Source: Epiperipatus broadwayi
Taxonomy: Eukaryota; Onychophora; Udeonychophora; Euonychophora; Peripatidae
NCBI GenBank assembly: GCA_028023455.1
Contig: JAQFVV010000001.1
Coordinates: forward strand, 19,215,611 to 19,279,610
Direction: 5' to 3'
Length of the DNA: 64,000 bases
Part shown: positions 36,933-51,385 of the stretch, piece after piece
How positions within the stretch are numbered: position 1 is the stretch's first letter
Layout of the letters: each line of letters opens with the position of its first letter
Position numbers and translations under genes: made by a program
Notes under the pieces: generated by a model
The model's input: only the letters and a program-made list of their open reading frames with translations
The model's database searches: none
What the model was told of the DNA's origin: nothing

Positions 36933-37575
36933 TTTGAAAGGTTAGTGTCAAACCACTAAACACCACATGATCACTATCTCATACTAGCACATAATTGTAA
37001 TTAAACAATTCAAAACAAAGCAAAACTCTCCACATAGTAGTGCCATCTTGTGCTAACAAGAGCAATCAATGGATGCCAGAATGTTTATGCATAAAATCCC
37101 TATCTAGGGCCTACTCATCCAATATCCCCAGACTAATTTCTGGCTTGTGGCCTTCATCAGTGAGAAGCCTTGGATTTGAGAGCACTGCACCTAGATCTTA
37201 GGATCTAATGCAACCCTCCAGCACCCATCTTTTAACTCTATTTAACTACAAAACTATGAGAATAAAATTGAAAACACAATTAATATTTTCAATCCAAGCT
37301 CAATAGCTTATATAGTCATATGGCTCTGAACTCAATTCATCACCCATACATTTTGGTATCTTTGGCACTTTAACAACCATAGCCACCACTATCCTATTAA
37401 ACAGGATTGGTGTTAAACCACTAAACATCACATGATCACTATCTCATACTAGCACATAATTGTTATTAAACAATTCAAAACAAAGCAAAACTCTCCATAT
37501 AGTAGTGCCATCTTGTGCTAACAAGAGCAATCAATGGATGCCAGAAGGCAGTGCTCTCAGATCCAAGGCTCCTCA

Positions 37576-37600
37576 CTGATGAAGGCCACAAGCCAGAAAC
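37576..37600 (+). ncRNA. Hammerhead-like signature in FB right arm, first
   Basis: CTGATGA, AGGCCACAAGCCA, GAAAC. GGC and GCC can pair around CACAA. Immediately downstream, CTAGT at 37600 and ACTAG about 30 bases later could form the next stem, which would suit the hammerhead order, but the base after ACTAG is A where U is expected. The reverse-complement form is at about 37137-37161 with ATTTC in place of GTTTC. Confidence 0.3.
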
Positions 37601-38002
37601 TAGTCTGGGGATATTGGATGAGTAGGCACTAGATAGGGATTCTATGCAGAAGCCTTCTGGCATCTATTGATTGCTCTTGTTAGCACGAGATGGCACTACT
37701 ATATGGAGAGTTTTGCTTTGTTTTGAATAGCTTAATAACAATTGGTTTAACACCAATCCTGCCTAATAGGATAGTGGTGGCTATGGTTGTTAAAGAGCCA
37801 TAGACACCAAAATGTATGGGTGCTGAATTGAGTTCAGACCCATATGACTATGTAAGCTATTGAGCTTGGATTGAAAATATTAATTGTGTTTTCAATTTCA
37901 TTCTCATAGTTTTGTAGTTAAATAGAGTTAAAAGGTGGGTGCTGGAGGGTTGCATTAGATCCTAAGATCTAGGTGCAGTGCTCTCAGATTCAAGGCTCCT
38001 CA

Positions 38003-38027
38003 CTGATGAAGGCCACAAGCCAGAAAC
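38003..38027 (+). ncRNA. Hammerhead-like signature in FB right arm, second
   Basis: Identical 25-base signature to 37576-37600, 427 bp further on, followed by the same CTAGTCTGGGGATATTAGAT-type sequence. The conservation of this block across copies is higher than that of the spacer. Confidence 0.3.
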
Positions 38028-38166
38028 TAGTCTGGGGATATTAGATGAGTAGACACTAGATAGGGAATTTATGCATAAGCCTTCTGGCGTCCATTGATTG
38101 CTCTTGTTAGCACAAGATGGCACTACTATATGGAACATTTTGCTTTGTTTTGAAAGGTTAGTGTCA

Positions 38167-39229
38167 TGTTTAAAAGTATATAGTTGTCCATCAAAGTTTA
38201 TTTTTAGTTTGAAGCTTCTACATGATAAAATGAAAAAAAAAATCTACCCATGGTGAAATGATAGAAAAAGTTATTATACTGTTGAAAAATATAATACAGT
38301 TGAAAAAAATCTAGAATTAATTAAGCATGATGGCTGCAGAATGAGGTTTGCTATTAATTGAAAGAAAACTATTTACTTTCTCTTTGGGGTTTTAAAAAAA
38401 CTGAGAGGATAAACTCATAATGGCCATGACACATATTTTTTACATTGCTGCTGTTAATTCAAGATGGTTATTCATATTGTAAACAATCATGTATGAGCAG
38501 CTCACTGGCATATATTAACCAATATGGTGAATATATTGGCTTTTTATTTCTGAGCTTAAATTAAAAAACACTAAGATCTTTTTTGACAGTTTCTTCATAA
38601 TTCTTAATTGAAATATCAGTTGAATTTTTTTGAAGGCAGAGTAAATGTCTGTGAAATGATTCATTTTAATAATTATATGTGATCATGACAGGTAAAATTA
38701 AAGTATGGTCTTTATTTCTATGAGGTCGTAAAGTCACCAATCAAAACAGTAAATGAAAGTCAAAGAGGAGTTCTAAGAATCAGTGTGGATCCAGGCTACC
38801 ATTCAATGATAACATTTTAATTAACTTCAGATTACTTTTAAGTAAAAAAAGATTGCTTAAAGATGGAACTATATGTTATTAAATAAGATATTGTGTATCT
38901 TTGTGAAATTGGGGGGGGGGGGATGAAGAGACAATTGATTTGAAAAGTAGGCAATGTACTTTATTACAAACACACAAATAATGGAAATACAAGTGAAGTG
39001 GAATTTATTATAAATAAAAAATGGAAGAACAACATTGTGGAGATCAATGATATAACATAGAATTATTAAATTTAATGTAAGATACCAAATGCAGATAATT
39101 CAGGTTTATGTCTTAACAAGAACTCATTGTGATAAAAAAGTAGATAATTTTATATGAATGTACAAAATGTTTTTGATAAGAACAAATATTTTAAAATTGT
39201 CATGAAAAAATCTCTAGAATTGGTAAACA
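38167..39229. other. AT-rich sequence, no gene recognised
   Basis: It contains a 12-base G run at about 38911-38922. The last few hundred bases may belong to the 5' part of the RTE-like relic that follows. Confidence 0.45.
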
Positions 39230-41130
39230 ATTGAAAGATGAAAGTGCTGTGCCTAAATTTAGTTATGATGATAGAAATAAGAGAGAACACATACTTGTGG
39301 AGATTTTAGGAAAAAAACTGTATGTAATGAATTCATTTTTTGAGAAAAAAGCACCGAAATATACATGAGAGCATCCAAATGAAAATACAGAAAAATTTGA
39401 TTATATTGTGTTCTTAAAAGATACAATGGATCATTGATTAGTGAGATATAAGATGAGTGCTAATAAAAAAATAGAGACAAAATTATTAAGAAAGATGTAT
39501 TAACAGTTGATATTTTTAACCAACAAAAGTACTCCAAAAATTAAATATGCAAATTTAAAAATGGTTCATATTTGACTGAAATCAACAAAAAATGACTGAT
39601 ACCATTAAAAATTGCTAGAAATATTGCTAATACAAAAAGCTTCAATTTACACTTTTTTTTTTTTTAAATTGAAACAAGATAATATACGGAAAAACGCGTA
39701 ACGTGAAATTTTTTTTGGTGAAATTTTTTTTAATGCTCCGTTAAAAAACAGTTTTGTAAAATGATATAAAAGAAGAGTTAATAATAAATATGTACTTTAC
39801 TTGTGAATGGGAAGAAAAACTGTAGCAAAGAATAAAAATCTCAAAGGTGTTAAACAATATTTTGGAATTGGAAGGAGTGTTATTTCAGTAATATTAAGAA
39901 AAGGTGGAATTATAACTGACGAGAGACAACATTACAAATTATATTGAAGAATTCTATCAAAAAATATATAATAATAAGAAAGAAAAAAGGTTCCCTTAAT
40001 TTATTACATAATTGCCAAGTATTTTGAATGAAGCAGAAAATCTCTAACAAATGACAGACTTATTATTATAAGAAGCAGATAAAAAATTAAAATAAAAATG
40101 TTGGCAAAATTATATATCAAATGTTACAGAACTTGCAAATCAATCAACTTTGGATTCAAATCAACTAAATGAACAAGCTGTATTTGAAATTGGCTTTAGC
40201 AAAATGGATTACATTCGAATATTGAGGGAAGTTATAAAAAGACAAATGAATATGAATTGCTATTATGATTTGGATAAACAAATTATGAAAGATTATTTGA
40301 TTTTAGACATTTCCATAACAATTAAAGTTTGGGATTATTAAAATATAGACTCAGGATATTGTCATGTTCTGAACAATATTTATCAAAATGCAACAGCACT
40401 GATTAGATTTTATGATAGTAAAAGTATTAGCATTGAGAAAAGTGTATAATAGAGTGATTATATATTTCCAAAAAAATTTAAATCAGTTTTGTGAGAAGTA
40501 TTTTTTGAATTAAATGAGAAGCTAAAGTAAAGAGGATAAATGAAGATTAGTTAAGTTATCTAGATTTTATAGATGATCTTGCTTTTACAGAACATTCTTT
40601 AGAATTTCGGGAAATTTTGTAATGGTTATCAGATTGAAACAACTAAAGATATCTACTAGAAAGTCTAAAGAATGTCCAAAACACTTTTTTTAAAAAGAAA
40701 ATAAAGATTAATAATCGTGAATTATAGTAGGAATACCTTAGTCAGATTGAAAATATTGTTGAAAACATAATGAAAGAAATTAATCTTGAATAAAATGCTT
40801 TTGGTAAAAATAATTTAATATTATAAGAAAATATGTCAATATCTTTGAAAAAAAATTCAATAGATGTGTTTTACCAGTTTTCTCTTATGGAAGTGAGATT
40901 TTGGCATTTAAAAGATGAATTATTCTGAAATGTCAAACAACTCAACAAAGTATGAGGATGTATTTTAGAAATAACAATAAGAGATTGAAAACTAAACATA
41001 TGAGTGAAAGTACAAACTAGTATAATGACTTTTTTTAAATAAAGAAGTTTGCTGATATATTGTAAAAAAAGGAAGCTACAGATAGGAAAAACTGCAATAA
41101 ACTTGAAAAGATCTTCATTCTGCAATAGAT
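39230..41130 (+). pseudogene. RTE-like LINE relic (endonuclease end and reverse transcriptase)
   Basis: The + strand pieces follow RTE ORF2 order. HILVEILGKKLYVMNSFFEK then APKYTWEHPNENTEKFDYIV (39285-39410) is the end of the endonuclease, as in TFFxK-xWTWxSPxGxxxNxIDYI. Then come REDNIxxYxEEFYxxIY-like (39920-39970), LNEQAVFEIGFSKMDYIRIL (40168-40230; QAGFR block), and LNNIYQNATALIRFYDSK then SISIEKSV (40365-40450). YLDFIDDLAFTEHS (40555-40600) is motif C with FIDD for FADD. Last is NRCVLPVFSYGSEILAFKR (40860-40910), the C-terminal block. Motif A is degraded. Stops and frameshifts are frequent. The order and the last block make the RTE group the best fit. Confidence 0.75.
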
Positions 41131-41277
41131 CATTTATGGTTAAAAATGATTTGAATAGTGTAAACAAGACAGTATTTTTATCTTTATTTTTTTGTTATGA
41201 CACAACTGTTTTTGTAATAGTTTATAGACATTTTAATAAAACAAGCATAAATTAACAATACAGGCTGGATGGTAGGA

Positions 41278-44204
<2,927 letters not shown>

Positions 44205-44205
44205 T

Positions 44206-44293
<88 letters not shown>
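44205..44293. repeat. (AT)n microsatellite
   Basis: Pure AT dinucleotide run of about 85 bp. Confidence 0.95.
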
Positions 44294-44294
<1 letters not shown>

Positions 44295-47000
44295 TGTACC
44301 AGTCAAGAATGTATGCCCATCCAACAAGATTTAGAATCTGAGCAAAAGTACCCTAAATCCAATCATGCCCAAGATACACAGGTCAGGAGCAATCATGAAT
44401 TCTAACCTGTTTGCCCATTCCCCAAATCTATAACACTATGGACAATACCTATGGTGATATTACATAAAGTAATTATTTCTGGGCCTGGTGCTACATTGTT
44501 TTGCATGAGAACTCAGCTAATGATGATGATTATGATAAGAGATTGAGTGAACCCAAGATATAAGTTAAAAACATGCATAAATATAAATATTATTAAGAAG
44601 ATTCAAGCAACTGGATTAAGTTTAAAAACATAAATATTTATTTTGACAAAAATTCAAGATTTTATATATGTAATCAACTTCACGCATTTAAACTATTATT
44701 TTGGTTACAAATCTTTGGCAATCTTTATACAATTATTTTTTTTAATAGATATCAATTTAGTGCGGCAGTTACAATACTGAACGTATATTAAAAATAGGAT
44801 TTTATTCAATGTTACAAAAACAAATTTATCTGGGTGATTGGTAGATGTTTATACATTAAAACACATATAAAGATATGACAATAATAGAGTTGTGCTGTTT
44901 GTATGGCTTTAATGAAATGCCCTTGGCATTGGATACATAACTTTATTTTCATTTATGGACTTTATTTACAACAGTGTTATTGTGATCAAAATATACTTAA
45001 AAACATTTATTTATTATTAATTTTCAACATTTAACTATCAGATATTGTAAAACTCTATAAATATGGGAATTGCTTATTTCACTAAAGGGGAGGGCAGCTT
45101 CATAAGAAGCTGGATCTAAAACTCCAACAAAAAATATTCAAAGAGAAAAGCATTTCATTATCACATATCATTACGATTTATTTTGTCAAACAGGCTAAAA
45201 GAAAAATGAACTATATGAAATTGCAGTTTGATAGCATTGTCAGTGAGTGATAGAAAAATGGTAGCTTTGTCCAAGAAAAGGTCATTCTCTGATTATTAAG
45301 GTGGTATACCAGCTTCATGCTAAAGCAGTACAGAAAGAGGAAAGTTGCTATAGATCCGGTTTATGGTAAGTCCATGCACAGTAACAACTACACTGACCTA
45401 CTTGTTCCAGAAGTAGAATTAGACTTCTGTTATGAATGAGGACAATAACAAAAATGGAAGGCTTCAAGTCCCTGGGATGAGTTACAGGTGAATCAAAGCA
45501 GTATATAAATATATACTTGGAGGAGAAGAATGATGAATGAAGACAATCGTGATTTCCTGGAATGAGGTACAGGTGAATCAGATCAAAACCCTATGTGGCT
45601 TATTAATAACTTGACATATGCCAGCAATGCTATCATAAGAATACAAAGTCATTGAATTTAAATATTAAAATAAAGCCTTAAAGGATTTAACAAATACATA
45701 ATGATATGCTAAAATAATGACCAATGTAAGATAAACATTTATCAAAAGTTAAAACTATAATTAATGAAGCGTGCATTGCTCCCCTTTCTTAAATCAATAC
45801 TATTTTGTTTAACATATAAAAAAAACTAAAATTCATGCATTTAAAAGTGCAAATAACAAAATAGACTTAAAGCACCAGCCTTTTGGCAATTATGATCAAT
45901 AAGAAAATTAATAAATTTAATGGACACCAATATCCACCCCAGATTGCAAAGTATTTATATATTTTGTATAAATTTATCAAATTTTTACTTAAAAGCATGT
46001 ATTCATTTAAAATATAGACCCAATCTTATGAGCTATTTAGAAATAACTAACAAGAACTCATTAATCCTCTGCCCCCTTTTATTCCACAGTGGGATATAGA
46101 AGAAGTTTATAAGACTGGGTTTAATACACATTTACAAATAAAATTAAATGAAAAATATAAAAATATCATTTATAATAAATTATAACTGCACTAAATTATA
46201 AAAAAGGTAAGAAGCATGAGTTGAACAAAATAGTTTACAATAAGATTACTTTAGGTTATAGAGAATCGATATCAAGGAGATAATTATTAGTTTTAACATA
46301 CTCATCAATGTGCAAGTTAAAAGAGATTAAATATACAGAAAACATTAATTTAAAAAAAGTTACAGGTCAGAATTTAGGTAATATGATTATAATGACTTTG
46401 GGCTGGTTACCTCAGCATTCTATGGAATGAAGTACTGATGAATCTTCTGTGGCAGGCGACATTCTTTGATGGCATAGTGAAGAGTCAGGCTGAAGACAGA
46501 GGGGAAGGTGATTTAGGCCCCTCAAAATTAAACAGACGTGAAGTTGGTTAGTGACTATTGACCAAACTCTCTGACACAATAGATTTTTGGCCCTATTTAT
46601 ACAAACTTTGAGATATTCAAAGAATGTTTTTAATTAAACTTCTTAACTCTTAATTAATCTTTATTTATAGAAATATTTTCTCTATTGTTAGTGGAGATGC
46701 AATCTCAAGATAACTGTCCAAAAATAAATTCAAATCAATTTCCAAATGGGAAATAGATTTGATAAAAATGTTAACAGCTAATTAAATCAATTAGCTTTGT
46801 TTTAAATTTTATTTTAATTTTTAAAAAATTTTTTAATTATAAAACAAAATAATGTTCCCACCCTTTAATTATTTTTGGACAGTCAGTGATTGCATCTTCA
46901 ATCTTGAATTTTTATGTAGTTTTATAATGAAAAATAATTACAAAATAAATAAGATATAATCAAAGAAAAAAAATACAAAATTATTTACAATATTTGTTTG
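44294..47000. other. Unassigned sequence upstream of the large LTR element
   Basis: Less AT-rich parts at about 44295-44520, 45080-45620 and 46395-46580 carry no supportable coding frame. Within 45430-45600 a phrase ending in GAGTTACAGGTGAATCA or GAGGTACAGGTGAATCA occurs twice, suggesting a decayed duplication. These parts could be old insertions. Confidence 0.4.
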
Positions 47001-47002
47001 TG

Positions 47003-47036
<34 letters not shown>

Positions 47037-47038
47037 CA
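47001..47038. repeat. Perfect palindrome with (AT)n core
   Basis: TGCTTATATA and TATATAAGCA enclose an AT run, and the whole 38 bp is self-complementary. Confidence 0.9.
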
Positions 47039-47040
47039 TA

Positions 47041-47080
47041 ATTGAACTTATATATATATATATATATATATAAGTTCAAT
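47041..47080. repeat. Perfect 40-bp palindrome with (AT)n core
   Basis: ATTGAACTTATA and TATAAGTTCAAT enclose an AT run. It lies 2 bp from the previous palindrome, with unrelated arms. Confidence 0.9.
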
Positions 47081-47271
47081 TAATATATGTATACCTCTGA
47101 GTCACATCTAATGACATTAATATCCAAATAATTAAAGAATTTTTATTTAAAATTTATATTTGTAACACTTCTCAGAAATATATGTATAGATTATATACAT
47201 ATGATAAAAAAAAAGTATGGTGAAATGTGGGTTGTGGTAGAACAGTGAAACTAGATCCTAAACTAAAATCG

Positions 47272-47305
47272 ATTGTTTCAATATATATATATATATTGAA
47301 ACAAT
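47272..47305. repeat. Palindrome spanning the 5' LTR boundary
   Basis: ATTGTTTCA, (AT)8, TGAAACAAT. The right half is the first nine bases of the 5' LTR, so insertion of the LTR element next to TTTCA-(AT)n completed the palindrome. It may reflect target choice or chance. Confidence 0.8.
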
Positions 47306-50013
47306 AGGGTCTGCTGTGCAGATCTTCGTTTCACCTTTTCTCACCTATTGCCTGCCCTCATACCTTAGTTTGAACCCCAATCTATCATAGTGTGTCTGCA
47401 ATACGCTTATATACCGAAAATCCCGCCTAATTTTAAACCACGAGTACAATGCTCATATTATATATATATAATATCATTCCCAAATAAATAAAAGATTATA
47501 GATTATGTATATGTTCACATAATTTTGATTTATTAAAAAGTAGGTTATATAAGTCGTAATTGCGCACACACTATGATATGCATTTTAAAACATATCAAAA
47601 TTATAAATTGTTAAAGTTATTTTGTTTGAATCTATTTACAAATATATTACCGTCGTAATATATTTTGATTTAAAATAAAATTCATTTAGTAAATATTCGT
47701 TTAGTAAATAGATTCAAATATTGCAAGTTAAAAGTAAAATAATTTTCGTTTAATTTAATAAAAGTCATTCCAAATATTTCTTTAAAATAAATGAGGGACA
47801 ATAGTTTAATTAGTTAATATTATATAAGTTTTATCTAAAAACAGCAGATGTCCACTTAAGGTTTTCTTTAATTAATAAAAGTAATTTTTAATTAAATCTA
47901 GTTTGTAATCCGAATGTCGACAGGGAAATTAACAAAAGAAATTAATTAATGTTGAATTCCTTTAGACATTGGGATAGATTTAATTACAGCTGATAAGTCC
48001 GATATATTTTTGTAATGCTCCAGGGCAGTTCTATTGTTAACGTCTACTATAAAAAGAAGGGTTTTCTTTTGTTCTCCAGTTTTTCTTCTAATGTTTCTAA
48101 GAGAAATCATTCTGAGTTCTATTCTAGTAATTTGTAAATCTTGACATGACAGAGTAGAGTGCGAGAAGGCTATTTCTCTCTGGAATGGTCATCTGCTGCC
48201 GTAGACCATCGGAAGTTATCACACAGGGAACCCCGGAACTGCTGCTGCTGCCAAAAATATGAACATTTCCAGATTTTGCTGTTAAATTATATAAAAACCT
48301 GCCGACCATCAATCTACCTAAATGCTTCTCCAGAGGTAACCCTAAATTAACCCAAGAGCTCTTGTGATAACTAACATGCTATAGCTATTTAAAATTGTTT
48401 TCCTTATATTTCACATAACTTCATTATGTATTTCTTTAACGTGTTAATATAATATAATCAACAGTTTTGCTCTATCCTTGGGTTAATATTTTCTATTTAT
48501 AAAGCTTTCTTTTATTTTATTATGATAATGTGTCAGAATCGTCTTTGACCGAGTGAACTATTCCCTTTATTGAAAGTAAGACGCCGCTATTAAGGCATAT
48601 TTTAAATTTATAATTTTCCAATTTTATTATCTTGCAAATCACTCGTTCGAGGGCGATTCTATTCTTTAATATATAATATAATCACATAGTTTAAAATCTA
48701 CATGTTATTGATTTTAATCTAATATGAGAGTATGTGTGAGGTCAATGATTAAATGTGTCCCCTAATGCATGATTGCGTATATAAATCTATACTTACTTTT
48801 CAAACCCGCAAGCATGCATTTTCCTATTTTAATTACCGTGTTCTACTTTAATTATAAAGTTCATCATTGACGTCGAGAATGTGCGGACCCTTTTAAATGA
48901 ATTTCGGGGAATTTGATTGGGCATTTCTCTTAATCCGAGTAAAACCCATTCAGTATGTTTTTATATACACTAGTCTCGTATTGCTGGTAAATGAATTGGT
49001 TGTTGAGACCGCTTTGTTTTATTTTTCCAAGGATTCTTTACACGGCAAAGTCCGTTCTTTTCGTATATTGCAAGTTTCCAGGCAGAGTGTGTTCCAAATG
49101 ACACACCTGGGAATTAAACGCAATCGTCACACAGTCGCTAAGTTTCGGCTGTTCATAAAATACTTTCCTACGGGTTAGCGGCGAGATGCCCTCCGTAATT
49201 ATTCCGGATCTTCAATATTGTTTTATTTTATATTTATTTTACAAAGCATCCGTGACTTAAACGTGTCACACCCTCCAACTTTAATAAATTCATTATCAGC
49301 AATACTGACCTCCCAATGCAACTCTATTATTATTATTCTCAAATAAATGCTTTGATCACATTCCCACTTTGTTGCTTAGTAAGCTTTTGTCCGTGCTATT
49401 CTCGAAATCAATAAATATTTTATAACACTTAATTTCAAATATTTTCTTAAACTTGTATAATTGCTCAAAGCACCTCGCACATGTTCCTATCTCATCAAGC
49501 ACATTATCGTAATGCTATTAGCCCGAGGAATAGAATATATCACTTTGTTTTAAAACCTTTTTGTCATTTATTGAAATATAATGCCCACAATTATTTAATA
49601 CGCATCCCTGTCTCATATAAGCAGACAGTGGCATTATATATATAATTTATATGAATAAATTTTGTGAAATTATTTAAAACTAAATTTGATCTCTTATTTT
49701 ATTTGATTCCTATCACTGTCTCGGTCTATATATATATTTTCTGCATTTCTTTTGTAAATCCATAGACGTTAATTAGCCACCCAAACTTCTTTTAGTATAG
49801 AGTCTTTTGTTTCTCCCTGACCACCAGGCACCGGTCAAAGGTCATACTAGTAGTGGCATCAGATGCGTTGTCACGTAGATGGCGCTGTGAAATTTGGGCT
49901 TTAGATTCGAACTTAGTATATCTAGAAGGCAACCCCTCCTAGAATGTTCAGTTTCATGTCTGGGGTTTGAATTCTGCAGTGTGTTAGCGAGATAGACGAT
50001 TCTGACTGTTACA
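47297..50013 (+). repeat. 5' LTR, 2717 bp
   Basis: It starts TGAAACAATAGGG and ends GACTGTTACA. Its length is unusual for an LTR. It contains a 93-codon open frame (48897-49178) and others, shared with the 3' LTR simply because the LTRs are copies. The two versions of that frame differ by two amino-acid changes (Gly/Arg and Ile/Leu), so there is no sign of selection on it. Compared with the host flanks the LTR is richer in CpG-containing words near its 3' half. Confidence 0.9.
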
Positions 50014-50036
50014 TAGTATTTTTTTTTCCGGGTCCA

Positions 50037-50063
50037 TGGCTTGCCCAAACGTGGAGCCTCGAA
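50037..50063 (+). promoter_or_regulatory. Candidate primer binding site (tRNA-Lys-like)
   Basis: TGGCTTGCCCAAACGTGGAG followed by CCTCGAA resembles, with small insertions, the complement of a tRNA-Lys(CUU) 3' end (TGGCGCCCAACGTGGGGCTC as I recall it). It sits 23 bases inside the LTR end. A second candidate, TGGCGCCCAAGGGT, is at 50671-50684. Confidence 0.45.
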
Positions 50064-50065
50064 TA

Positions 50066-50122
50066 TTTAAACACCCACATCCCTGTAGATCTTAATTATT
50101 TAAACACCCACATCCCTGTAGC
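50066..50122. repeat. Short tandem duplication after the 5' LTR
   Basis: TATTTAAACACCCACATCCC followed by TGTAG occurs twice, about 31 bp apart. Confidence 0.9.
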
Positions 50123-50670
50123 TTAATTTTAGCATTTTGTTTCGTATTTAATCACTCAAATCCTTTATATTTTTGATATATAATATTTTTCAAACTCTAT
50201 ATTATCTATTTGCGTGTATATTTCATATATTTTGTTTGACTCGGGCATTCAATTACTTATACTGTATAATCAGAACTTGTCCAAACTTGCTATAGTGCGA
50301 TACGAGCCATCTGTATTTATCTGTATTTATTGTTTCATTTAAGTCACGCTATATACGCATGGCGTGAATTACTTAAATATTGTCCCAAGTGAATATTGTG
50401 ACAATCTATGAATATTTCAAATATTGTATTTTCTATCAAAATAAAGTTTTATCGGCTCAATGCGCAAGATAGCATAATAATAATTTTGTACGGTAATGAC
50501 CTAGATATGTAATAGGCTATCGTATGGAATTCAGAAATTTAATCAAAATAAAATGTTGTAATCAATAAAAAAAATGCGAATGTTTTAACGAGTGCCCGTA
50601 GTTAAATGGAATAGTTATTAAAATTAATTTTGGGAAGCTAACAGTCTATGGATCCTTTTAACTGGTGACA

Positions 50671-50684
50671 TGGCGCCCAAGGGT
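50671..50684 (+). promoter_or_regulatory. Second primer-site-like sequence
   Basis: CTGGTGACA then TGGCGCCCAAGGGT is closer to a standard LTR-element primer site than 50037-50063 but lies about 660 bp inside the element. It may derive from an older element or from an internal insertion that separated it from the LTR. Confidence 0.35.
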
Positions 50685-51385
50685 AATTTCATTAAACGGA
50701 GTTACTTCTAAAATAAATTTTGTCACCAGGCTAAATTCTTTTATATGTAATTTGTTTTTTTCAACGTGTGTAAATTTTTCTTAGACCAAATAATGAGACG
50801 TGAATCGGATCAATAATTATGTAAATAAAAATATATGTATGCTAATCTTAAATAAGAAGGAACGAAATAAGTATACCCGGATCTAGCGAATGTTAACATA
50901 TATAAATAAAATTGCTTGAGTTTAAAAATATATATGTTAGCGAAATATTTTGACAGATAGAATTTAAGAGATTTTTTTTATATACGGGCAGTTAAAAATA
51001 TATATGTTGGCAGCAGATTTAAACAAGAAATTTTTGCAGTAATAAAAGGGTAGTAGTCGGGGTTTTAGTGATAAATGTAAAAGCAGCAATTAGGCCAACA
51101 GAACCGAGAGGGAGATAGCCTATTAGCCATTAATAAAATTTGAAGTCAAACGTAATAATCGCAGAGAATCAAACAAGGAAAATATAATAATAGTATTTTT
51201 TTAACCGTATTAGTTTTAGTAAGCTCAACGTAAAACAGTTTAAAAATTTTCTTTATCAGTGCTATACATTGTGTTTTAAAAGTACACCTATTCGTTAAAA
51301 AAATTTTTTTTAGGATATATTAAATAGTTAGCAATAAAATAAAAAAAGTCATCATCATCATCGATCACGATAATCATCCAAGGCC

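Larger units (their letters stand above)
36936..38166. mobile_element. Large palindromic fold-back element (family FB), about 15-bp target duplication
   Basis: GAAAGGTTAGTGTCA lies at 36936-36950 and again, in the same orientation, at 38152-38166. Between them is a palindrome of about 1.2 kb with arms of about 600 bp meeting near 37547. In the left arm the order is AACCACTAAACACCACATGA, CAAAGCAAAACTCTCC, CAAGAGCAATCAATGGATGC, CCAATATCCCCAGACTA, TTTCTGGCTTGTGGCC, GAGAGCACTGCACCTAGATC, then a spacer and a second, truncated set. The right arm is the same in reverse complement. Arms are nearly identical, so this is the youngest family member in the window. No open frame of note is present. Confidence 0.85.

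Noticed and set aside
37576-37640. A canonical, active hammerhead ribozyme.
   Set aside because: The stem-II closing pair is A-A and the base before the cleavage site is A in all copies seen. Only the weaker claim of a hammerhead-like signature is kept.
40150-40341. 63-codon frame as a host gene.
   Set aside because: It is the QAGFR region of the RTE-like reverse transcriptase.
48897-49178. 93-codon frame present twice (also 54216-54497), apparently conserved.
   Set aside because: The two copies are the same place in the two LTRs. Their similarity follows from LTR duplication and both differences change amino acids.
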